From Siphonodentalium dalli (lineage: Eukaryota > Mollusca > Scaphopoda > Gadilida > Siphonodentaliidae), in assembly GCA_032622095.1 (NCBI GenBank), contig CP136064.1, forward strand, positions 44,968,989 through 45,032,988: DNA of 64,000 nt, given 5' to 3'. The notes under the pieces were generated by a model, which had not been told where the DNA came from, ran no database searches, and saw only the letters and a list, made by a program, of their open reading frames with translations. Position numbers and translations under genes: made by a program. This document shows positions 55,816 through 64,000 of this stretch, one piece after another. The stretch's first letter is position 1. The number at the start of each line of letters is the position of its first letter.

Positions 55816-56292
55816 TTAAAGGTACTCAATCCTATTAAGCACCCCTAAATTGCCATTTCTTCGGCTTCGGGGGTAAAAAATATTTTATTCGAGTCGAGGA
55901 ACTCACACATCAAAGCTCAGAGTGATCAGCTATCGATTTTTGAAGTTCGTTAATTTCTCGAGATTTGGGCCAGTAAATTAGTCTGCCTCGTGGTCAAACA
56001 GACAAATTGCGGGTGTAAGATGGATAACTCTAAAATCAAGTTTTTAGTTATTAACAATAATAACCACTTGATTTTAGAGTTATCCATCTTACACCCGCAA
56101 TTTGTCTGTTTGAGCACGAGGCGGACTAAATTACTGGCCCAAAATCTCGAGAAATTAACGAACTTCAAAAATCAATATCTGATAACTCTGAGCTTTGATG
56201 TGTGGGTTCCTCGACTCGAATCAAATATTTTTTACCCTCGAAGCCAAAGAAATAGTAATTTAGGGGTGCTTAATCGGATTGAGTATCTTTAA
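55816..56292. mobile_element. Family H TTAA element, near-complete palindrome
   Basis: TTAA-AGGTACTCAATCC at 55816 and GGATTGAGTATCT-TTAA at 56289. Arms of about 225 bp (55816-56040, 56067-56292) are close to perfect inverted repeats around a 26-bp spacer. Arm phrases include GATGGATAACTCTAAAATCA and GACAAATTGCGGGTGTAAG. Confidence 0.92.
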
Positions 56293-56845
56293 AAGCTAAA
56301 TATAGGCCTATCGCCGTTTTAATAATCTATCGTACCGTGTTCACGAGCTCATTCAGCAATGCCCAAGTGAGAGCAGAAGGTGAAGGTTGGCACCCTATAT
56401 GAAGGCCAAGGTCGTTGGCACAGCTGTATGGCATGATCAGACTTACATCAATTCTAGGAACAAGCGTGTAATAAATACGATCCTAACTTTATCTATGCGA
56501 ATTTTAAATGACAACTCCGGTAGTTCCCAATCGTTGATAGAGTTGTTCTTGGCTCAGTCTGACAGCTGACTGATGAAGGGAAGTCTGAAGTACCACGGTG
56601 ATGTTAACTCTGATGCCGAAATGTGTCAAATATAGACAATCAGTGGCGCATAGCTGTCTCCGTATTGAGGTGAAGATTATCGTTTTATTTCTAGATATCA
56701 CAAGCGATGTTCCTGCAACCTTTCTCAGAGTATTATATCGGCTCCAGCTGTCGGCTAACCGTATTTCTATTGTCACAATTCTGTCTTATGTCTTCTGACT
56801 GAATTATATACGAAAACCACCGCCACACATGTATATAGCTAAATA

Positions 56846-57340
56846 GATCATGCCATGAATCTCTATACTATGGCTATATACCGCCCGTAGAGATCATATT
56901 CCACCAGTACAAAACCTAGGAACTTTTTGAAGTTTTGATCACAAAAATAACATGGGGAATATATTTCTTAGAGATTATCAGTTCCTTAATAGTGTACTTC
57001 ACTATATGTGAAGGTCCCAACTCGAAATTGCATGTTTTTCTGTGACTTTTGCGAGCCGATATCGCAATAAACATTGAATTAATTACCCAGGAAAAGTTCC
57101 ATAATTGTAAGAAACGCAAAGCAAAATCGCTCAAAAAGTCACTTATATCGTGAAATTTCGAGTTGGGACCTTCACCTACAGTGAAGTACATTATTAAGAA
57201 AGAGATAATAACAAAGAAATATATTCCCTTTGTTATTTTTTCGATTATATAAGGTTCCCTGTCAAAACGTTCCCATGTTTTGTACTGGTGGAATATGATC
57301 TCTACGGGCGTTAGCCATAGTAGAGATTTATGGCATGATC
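56846..57340. mobile_element. Family G inverted-repeat element, complete
   Basis: GATCATGCCATGAATCTCTA is mirrored by TAGAGATTTATGGCATGATC at 57321-57340. Inner phrases GAAGGTCCCAACTCGAAATT / AATTTCGAGTTGGGACCTTC are also mirrored. About 200-bp arms. Confidence 0.85.
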
Positions 57341-57487
57341 GAATGGCTAAATTGATCAGAGCAGATCGAAATGCATGCTCAAATCAGGTACATGGTCATG
57401 GCAATTAATTGGTCTCAATTTTAAGGTGAACACTTCCGAACAAATATCATATAACCACGCTCCTTATGGCGCCATGCGTGCAGTACA

Positions 57488-57880
57488 TCGTGTCACGAAT
57501 CTCTACTCTGACTACGCCCGTAGAGATCATATTCCACAAGTTCAAAAGCTGGGAACCTTTTTGATGTTCTGACCTGCTCTGATGTGGAACTTTATAACTT
57601 TGAACAAATAGCGCATACATACATATATTTATTTATTTATCTAATTATTTATATATAAATATATTTCTTTGTTAATATTGTTTCTTAATAATCTGTTTCT
57701 CTGTGGTTCCAGCACCATATTGTTGCATTTTGTGAGTCGGTATCGTAATAAACATTGAATTGATTACCAGGGAGAAATTCCATGATTGTAAGCGAAAGCA
57801 AAACCGGCTCACAAAAGCCACCTAAATCATGCAATCCAATCTCGAGCTGGGACATTTACCTACTGTGAACTACATATATA
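57488..57880. mobile_element. Family G element, partial
   Basis: CACGAATCTCTACTCTGAC, CGTAGAGATCATATTCCAC, GGAACCTTTTTGATGTTCTG and the inner arms follow in G order, lacking the outer right arm. Confidence 0.7.
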
Positions 57881-57934
57881 TTGCGGAACGGGTATTAAAT
57901 AGCAAGTATATTACCTGCATGCATTGATATGTGT

Positions 57935-58130
57935 ACTACCGATACCATATATATGGTATATATATTGCCGGCGTCCGAATCAACCATTCTTCGTTCGTCA
58001 GGGCGTCCGTCTGTCCAACCGTCCGGCTGTCCGTAGACACATGCTATCCGACGCGATAACTCGAATACTTTTAATCGGATCTTGTTCATATTTATATTTG
58101 GGCTGGTTTTTCCTGTATTGATTTTGGTAT
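57935..58130 (+). repeat. Family R head, third copy
   Basis: ACCGATACCATATATATGG hairpin, CGTCCGAATCAACCATTCTT, a CCGTCTGTCC run, GTAGACACATGC and GATAACTCGAATACTTTT parallel the R head; strongly diverged. Confidence 0.6.
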
Positions 58131-58820
58131 CGAATGTTTCATCTGTTTAGAAAATATTAACACTTTCAATGCACATGCACATAGACGCATTGTGCTGTCA
58201 GATGCGATAATTTAAGTATTTTTATCTGACCATGCTCATATGTTATGGGCATGTTTATGGTGACACACCCCTCACCTGTATAGTTTTTGGTATTGACTTT
58301 TTTTAATTGGTTTAGAAAAGAATTAACCCTACCCATACATTCAATAGACACAATAACTCAATTCATTTTCATATGATCTTCCTCGTGTTTTTGGTCCGGT
58401 TCGGGGAGAGGGGATCAGTTGGAAATTATATGCCGACCCCCCCCCCCCCCTCGATCGGAGACCTCTAACCACATCCCTGTCTGAAGTGAATATGAGTTGC
58501 GGGAAAGGAATTCCCACCAAGTTCTGAAACATATGTTCTATCCATATGCATTATCAATTTATATATAAATGTTATATGCAGTCGTCTTATCCTGTTCTGT
58601 ATTACGCTAGCTGTCATTCGAGTGTATTTATGAGGCGCATTACATGTTTTATGTTTAAAGGGTGTGATATTGCGTATACCCGGATGCTTAGTAGAAATAT
58701 CACCTGTCTTAAAATGTGATGATACTTGATCATAATAAAACACAATTCGTGTCCATGCCAGTCCACCTACACCCGTTCTTAGCATGACACCCCACACCTG
58801 CTCTGCACGGAAGGAGTAAA
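58131..58820. other. No gene seen
   Basis: A C run at 58438-58450. The minus frame 58465-58899 shares bases with the frame called at 58821 and is less credible. Confidence 0.35.
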
Positions 58821-59045
58821 CTAAGTAAGATACATATGATACCCCAAATTCACAAGCAGGGATGAATAAACAGGGTCTATATATTTCGGGGTGTCCCATT
58901 CAGATATCCAGCTGCAGGCATACACCGAGTCAGACGTTTCAGCTGCGGTAACCCGGCAGTTGGTTTCGTCTTTGAGAGTCAGACGCACGTTTTGCCAAAA
59001 TGCATGTCCTGGTATTTCAAAATGGATTTTCACAAAATCTGTCAA
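58821..59045 (-). CDS. Candidate exon, unrecognised extracellular-like segment
   Basis: A non-repetitive minus-strand frame reads KIHFEIPGHAFWQNVRLTLK, then DETNCRVTAAETSDSVYACS and WISEWDTPKYIDPVYSS. The two Cys 16 residues apart and beta-strand-like alternation are compatible with an extracellular domain, but no named family fits. A possible acceptor (AAATTTCAG) lies just upstream on the minus strand; no confident donor. It may be chance. Confidence 0.2.
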   Translation of the reverse strand: MTDFVKIHFEIPGHAFWQNVRLTLKDETNCRVTAAETSDSVYACSWISEWDTPKYIDPVYSSLLVNLGYHMYLT

Positions 59046-59689
59046 GAGTTTTTTTCTGAAATTTGGTACACGTGATTATTGTGACAAAGCAATTAAGAAC
59101 CATCAACCAGTTGGAAATTATAACCACATTTACTTCACTTTTATGACATGAACACTTTTTTAAATTCCAATGTTTACAGGTCTCAAGAACTTCGTTATTT
59201 CAAACGTGTAATTTATGTATCCATGATATCATATCTGAAGATCACGAGAGGAGACTTGATTATTTATTATTTTCATTTAGAAAGGCAAGTAGCCAAGTAC
59301 CCATAACTAATGTTCATGTCACGCCAGTTGATCGATGACAAATTGGGATGTGATCAGTTCTGGGTCATGGGTTTGTAACCAAGTTAAAGCTGACCAGCAT
59401 ATCTTTTAACACTGTGACCCAATTCCAGTCGATTGCTACTTACTTGGGGTGGACCACACTGCATATCAACATTTGATTTCATTGCGCTTGAATATTTGTG
59501 TCTGCTTTATTATTCGTTATAATATATGCTTTATTCTTCGTTATAATATATGGAGTATGCATGATGTTATATCATGTAAACAAACATTTCCCTCAATATT
59601 ATGACACAAATGAATCAAGACAATAAGCTATTTGGTGATTGGATTATTGTGTGGAATTATTAATTACTCTAGAAGTTCTTGGTACGAAA
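59046..59689. other. No gene seen
   Basis: A small tandem phrase with TTATTCGTTATAATATATG lies at 59509-59552. Nothing else recognised. Confidence 0.4.
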
Positions 59690-59883
59690 GGGAGAAAAAT
59701 GAAAATAATATTTTCAACCTCTCAAATATATTAACATTAATTGTTTTAAATAGTTGCTCATGTTCTATATACAATGAAGATGATGATACATGTATGTGAA
59801 ATTCAAGTTTTTCGCCAAATAGATTCAGAAAAATGTCTTTTTGCAAATCTCTTGCAATTTTTGGCTGGATTCATGCAATACCT
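59690..59883 (-). repeat. Family K repeat, copy 2
   Basis: Reverse-complement relation to 46860-47110 through TTCAACCTCTCAAATATATT and TATGTGAAATTCAAGTTTT. The plus frame 59774-59992 arises from it. Confidence 0.5.
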
Positions 59884-60339
59884 GCGTCTGCCCCTTAACT
59901 ATTCGACAGCACCCGATGTATGTGAACATGCTTGCGACGAGGGATATAAAATCAGATCTACTCAGCAATTTCCGACAAACCCGTCGATATAACGCTGAAA
60001 GTCATGTTAATTTGAACCGCGACCTTCTTACAAAAACTACTTGTTTGTCTCTGAAGTGGTTTGATATGGATTATTGTGGGGGTGGGTTTGTATATGCGGT
60101 GGAATAAGAGCACAGAGGGTTAATTTCACCAGAAAATCACTCCACTGCACATAGAAACCACCGATCCACGGAAAGCGTTCAGAAGTGGTAATTGCTGTGA
60201 CTATAGGCCCATACAATAAGTCTTTCCGAAGTATACACAATCCTTAGAAAACTGTTTTGATTCCGGAGCTGAGCAGGAGTGTGCCACAATAAATCAAACA
60301 TTATTCAAGAACTAGAGATGGGACTGTGCCATATATTAT
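59884..60339. other. No gene seen
   Basis: No recognised element or supported frame. Confidence 0.4.
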
Positions 60340-61022
60340 TTCCTAAATTCCTTTTAAAAACATGGCCGCCAGCATGCAGCCAACTTGGATTTCAAATTTG
60401 AATCAATTGGCACACACTGCAGCCCGCATTTATCGGATAGTTGTGTTTGAAAATTTATAGCCACGTTTATGATCACCTTTAGATGGGAGCTATCGAATTT
60501 GAACTATTTTAGATTGAACAATTGGCTACGTGCAACCATCTTGGATTTTACTCTTTGCACATATATAACTAAATCATTTGGCACACCATATAGGCCACAC
60601 CCCTCATCCGATCGTCACCAAACTTCATATGGACCTTCGGGGTGACCACTAGATGGGATTCATCAAATGTTTATCGAATTTCGTTAAAAACATGCCAATG
60701 GCAGCCATCTTGGATTTTACTATTTTCGTGACTAAATCCTTTGTCACACGCTACAAGACCACATCTCTTTTCCGATCGTCACCAAATTTCATATGAATCT
60801 TCGGGGTGACCACTAGATTGCATGACTAAATCCTTCGGCATACCCTACAAACGGCATCACTCATCCGATTGTCACCATACTTCACATGTATCTTTGAGGT
60901 GACCACTAGATTGGAGGCCTCAGTGGAATTATACATTTCAACATTCCGCATTCCTAATCATTTCATAGACTGGAACACATGAAATTATCCCCTTGATCTA
61001 CAGTGTCGGTGACACTTTCATT
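60340..61022 (+). repeat. Family A element, diverged copy
   Basis: Four monomers share AACATGGCCGCCAG or GCAGCCATCTTGGATTTTAC, ATCCGATCGTCACC and CTTCGGGGTGACCACTAGAT. The right edge reads GATCTACAGTGTCGGTGACA. The left edge is not clear. Confidence 0.7.
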
Positions 61023-61125
61023 TCTGCTTTCAGTCTGGTATATATGTAATTCTTACAAGCATTGCCATATCGAATGTTTCATCGACTGTCCCTAAGCAAA
61101 CACAATTATCCATTCAGTCCAACGT

Positions 61126-61306
61126 ACTTTTCGTGGTGGGTATTGCTCTAAAATAGTCACACCCGTTAAAGTCGCAATATAAATAGAAAGAATATTATAT
61201 TATAGACAATTTTTTTTTTAAGCCAATCATACATATTGCGTAAATTGCATGTTATTGTCATGTTTTTACTTTGTGTTATGTAAACAAACGCCCTGTTATG
61301 TGAACA
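61126..61306 (+). mobile_element. Family D, left arm without C1
   Basis: TTCGTGGTGGGTATTGCTC, AAAATAGTCACACCCG-TTAA-AG and ATAGAAAGAATATTATAT follow the D left arm. TTAA occurs once, giving the empty site for the C1 insertion at 15329-15721. Confidence 0.78.
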
Positions 61307-61534
61307 AAGAGTACGTAAAAAGTATGCCTCTTAACACTCAAAGCCGGTGAGACCCCACTAATTGCACCAAGTTGTTTATAACATACCAGTATAGCGCTCG
61401 CTAATCTTCGCTTCTCAAGATTTAGGTGTTGAATTGGTCGCCATGCACCACCGTCATAAAAAATCGCCACGGTGTTGAGTGTTTTGCTTATCGCTCATTA
61501 TTTACGTGTTGTGTACAAACAAACGCTCGGCTCA

Positions 61535-61832
61535 CACAAAGTATGTTTCGCTTACAATTATGGAATTTCTCCTGGGTAATTAATTCAATGCTTAATACAA
61601 TATCGGCTCAGAAAAGTCACAGAAATGCATAAAATTATTTCGAGTTGTGACCTTCACCTTTCGTTAAGTACATTTTTAAGGATTGTATAATAACTAAGAA
61701 ATATATACCCCGCGTTATTTTTTCGGCTTTATAAGGTTCCCTGTCAAAACTTAAAAAAAGGTTCAAAGTTTTGTATTGGTGGAATATGATCTCTACGGGC
61801 GTTAGACCATGTAGTCGGAGTAGAGGTTTAAA
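61535..61832. mobile_element. Family G element, right part
   Basis: TGACCTTCACCTTTCGTTAA, GGCTTTATAAGGTTCCCTGT, GGAATATGATCTCTACGGGC and TCGGAGTAGAGGTTTAAAGC follow the right arm of 56846-57340. Confidence 0.65.
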
Positions 61833-63103
61833 GCAAAACAATAAAGAGCGTCCGTTATTAGTATGTTCCTGATATGTCAAACATAAAGAGCGTTTATCTC
61901 ACTTCTGTGTGAAAAAAAATCTATGGCTTTCAGTGTGTGTGGGGGGGGGGGGGGGTCTACAAAAAGTTCCAGACACATAGAAGGGCTGCGGGTGGCTCTA
62001 GGCCAGAAAATACATGTCAAGTTTTCCAGTTAACATATTTATCAAAGATTAATGAGGAAAAATATCAATGTATTTGAATTATATCACGTTGTTGTGTTTT
62101 GTGCTTTGCTTCAATTCTTAGTATGATATGTCTTTATTAGTGAATAAAGAACACTGTGTGTATCGTCAAGTTGAGCGCTTATATTAGGCACTTAGTTGAG
62201 CTGTGTATTTATTGAGTTGGCTGATTTTTTAAACTCAACTTTAGGACAAATTTGTATTATTTCATTTCATGGGCAACATGAATGATATTATTAAGCCTTT
62301 ATGACACATGACATATTTTACTTCAGGCATTGGCTAACACGGTCTCATATGTTCTCAGTATTGCTGATATTCAAGTCAATAAGCATTTCCTGACAGTGTT
62401 TTGTGGTATTGTTCACAATAACTTGAACAAACGTCAAACGATTCCATTCATGTTTGATATAATGTGAATCTGTCACAAGAATATCTCGGTTTGGTTCGAA
62501 AACCAGAACTATCCAGTTTTTGTTCCATGACTTGGAACAACCGATTCTATTCAGATCTGATAAGTATCTTTTACAACAATACCTCGATAAATTTACCTGA
62601 GTTACGACCCTTAGTTCTGAGTTACGATTCATTAGTTTGTCCCTTTTTAGTTATTCTCGGTCAGACATATTCACTCTTATGGGCAAAAACTCTACGAGCA
62701 CAATCTTCGATGCGCAATCCTTGTCTTTTAATTAGGATAGTCACCCGTGGCTAAGCAATTTTAATTTAATCAGGATAGTCAGTAAATTAGTCACCAATGT
62801 CTATGCAATCACTGATGCAACGCCCAGAGTCCATTGGATGCTACTTTAATTTCATTGTTCAAACCTGAATATTGTTGACAATATCATACCATCATACCAT
62901 ACTTCCCCGTCAAATGGATTTTGGGCTGAAGTTTCTTAGGCCTTTTTCCGAGAGGTACATGATGCATATCTTTCATTCACTCAGAAGGATATCAGTGGTA
63001 GTTAGTCAGCTGCCAGTGTTATTTCATGGGCTGTTTTTGTTTTGCCATTTGTGATCTTATTTGTACGAAGGCTGGTTTAGGACATGGGAATTTTTTATTT
63101 TAT
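61833..63103. other. No gene seen
   Basis: A G run at 61940-61957. Frames at 62345-62632 and 62464-62754 overlap on opposite strands and neither has support. Confidence 0.4.
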
Positions 63104-63182
63104 TTCGTGGCCACGAAATACTAATTCGTGACCACGAACTAACTAATTCGTGACCACGAAATAACTAATTCGTGGCCACGAA
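63104..63182. repeat. Four phased palindromes TTCGTGRCCACGAA
   Basis: 14-bp palindromes start at 63104, 63125, 63147 and 63169 (spacing 21, 22, 22), separated by ATAACTAA-type linkers. Two are GGCC-centred and two GACC-centred. Confidence 0.92.
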
Positions 63183-63227
63183 ATAACTGATTGACCTTTG
63201 CATATATCCAGATACCACAAGTTTTTA

Positions 63228-63525
63228 CCACAAGGGGTCGAATGGAATTACATTTCTCTCGGCCTATTGACCGATTTAAGTCAAATAAGGGGTTTTGTAG
63301 GGTGGCCCCAAAACAAACTTATAAATATTCACCCCTTTCAACCATACCCGATCCAAAATGGTCGCCGCTCAGAAGGGGTCAAATAGGGTACACATTATTT
63401 CTCGGCCACTTGACCGATATAGATCAAATACAGTGGCTCGCAAAGCAAGCTAAATTTTGACACCTTCAGTCCACCTCGAGCGAAAATGATAACTGATCAG
63501 AGGGGTCCATATATGGTACCCATGC
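63228..63525 (+). repeat. Diverged tandem units of ~130-140 bp
   Basis: AGAAGGGGTCAAATAGGGTA, TCTCGGCCACTTGACCGAT and AGTCAAATA-type phrases occur at about 63230, 63372 and (partly) 63496. A tail-less dispersed repeat; class unknown. Confidence 0.65.
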
Positions 63526-63526
63526 A

Positions 63527-63544
63527 ATCCCCCCCCCCCCCCCA
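63527..63544. repeat. Poly-C tract
   Basis: Homopolymer of about 17 C, likely length-variable. Confidence 0.95.
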
Positions 63545-64000
63545 TTTTATGTTTTTATTGTTTCATATTTTATTGATCATCCAATATATACATTTCAAAC
63601 AAATTTCACATTGAGACTAATGTAGGATGAACGAATGGGGATTGGAGCACAAGTTATAGCAACTTAGGTGGAGCATCTCTCCCCAGGAAAAAGATGGTGG
63701 TGCACAGAAGAAAAATTTAAATGTATAAATGTTGAACACAAAACAAAAAATCTGACAAAACACACAAATACAATATAGAATTTTCAAGATTGGTATGGGG
63801 TAAGGGAAGATAGTAATGTTAACTAAATGTAATGCATCTGTTCATCGCCAAATCGTAATGAGTTTATAATATAATTTTGGACAGCTGCGAACAATTGGTA
63901 ATTTCCTTCATTGGAAAGTGAGACTGATCCACAAAGTAGATCGGCAACATGTATTTGATAGTCCAATTCGTACTATTTGTTCTTCTTTTTAGGTCGACAG
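63545..64000. other. No gene seen
   Basis: AT-rich end of the window. A terminal TTCTTTTTAGGTCGACAG could be an acceptor, but nothing downstream is available to judge. Confidence 0.35.

Noticed and set aside
58465-58899. 144-residue minus frame
   Set aside because: Overlaps the 58821-59045 frame in another phase, has a biased composition and no splice sites.

Overview
This is eukaryotic, AT-rich, repeat-saturated DNA. There are no operons, ribosome binding sites or dense ORFs; open frames are short, and the one convincing gene is split by an intron. The dispersed repeats (elements opening with TTTTAGCTCACCTGAG and CGTCCGTCCGTC-type runs, the TATGTTTACCCATACC family, and the 'indicating gcgaagcgg' hairpins) are of a kind I associate with bivalve molluscs. 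That assignment is inference from memory, not a search result; a lophotrochozoan invertebrate is the safer statement.

Gene content: one gene is well supported, on the + strand. A coding exon (acceptor AG at 39036-39037, ATG at 39042, donor GTGAGT at 39871) is followed after a 3.8 kb intron by a terminal exon (acceptor AG at 43680-43681, stop at 43816-43818) and a canonical AATAAA at 43984. The two exons join in frame (phase 1) and give a 321-residue protein: a candidate N-myristoylation start with a basic patch, a Ser/Arg-rich body with a 31-residue internal repeat, and a C-terminal hydrophobic anchor with a short basic tail. I do not recognise the family. A 33-bp tandem duplication spans the donor and offers a second in-frame donor at 39904 (+11 residues). 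The 5' non-coding exon(s) must lie upstream; a CpG-containing stretch with CRE, ETS and E-box motifs near 25.6-26.4 kb is a speculative promoter. Three weaker open frames (24.7, 36.8 and 58.8 kb) are listed at low confidence.

Repeat content: nearly all the rest is non-autonomous DNA transposons and tandem repeats. (1) TTAA-flanked palindromic MITEs beginning TTAA-CCCTTT (families C1, C2, C3), many carrying one or two copies of the same ~69-bp hairpin cassette. (2) TTAA-flanked elements beginning TTAA-AGG (families D, E, H, M). (3) TA-flanked palindromes beginning CAGTAATG (family B, about 18 copies). (4) hAT-like elements with 8-bp target duplications (7358-7953, 13697-13821, 21111-21992 and family F). 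(5) Family A elements, one with a three-monomer higher-order tandem array. (6) Other palindromes (G, I, N, P), a GC-rich 122-bp tandem family at 28.2-29.9 kb, a tRNA-like SINE at 8.94 kb and simple repeats.

Nesting in the window dates and types several families without any database: C1 sits in D which sits in C2 (15.2-16.3 kb), C3 sits in B (44.0 kb), F sits in A (13.7 kb), C1 sits in E (51.3 kb). Empty-site comparisons at two of these show single TTAA targets duplicated on insertion. No transposase gene for any family is visible here.
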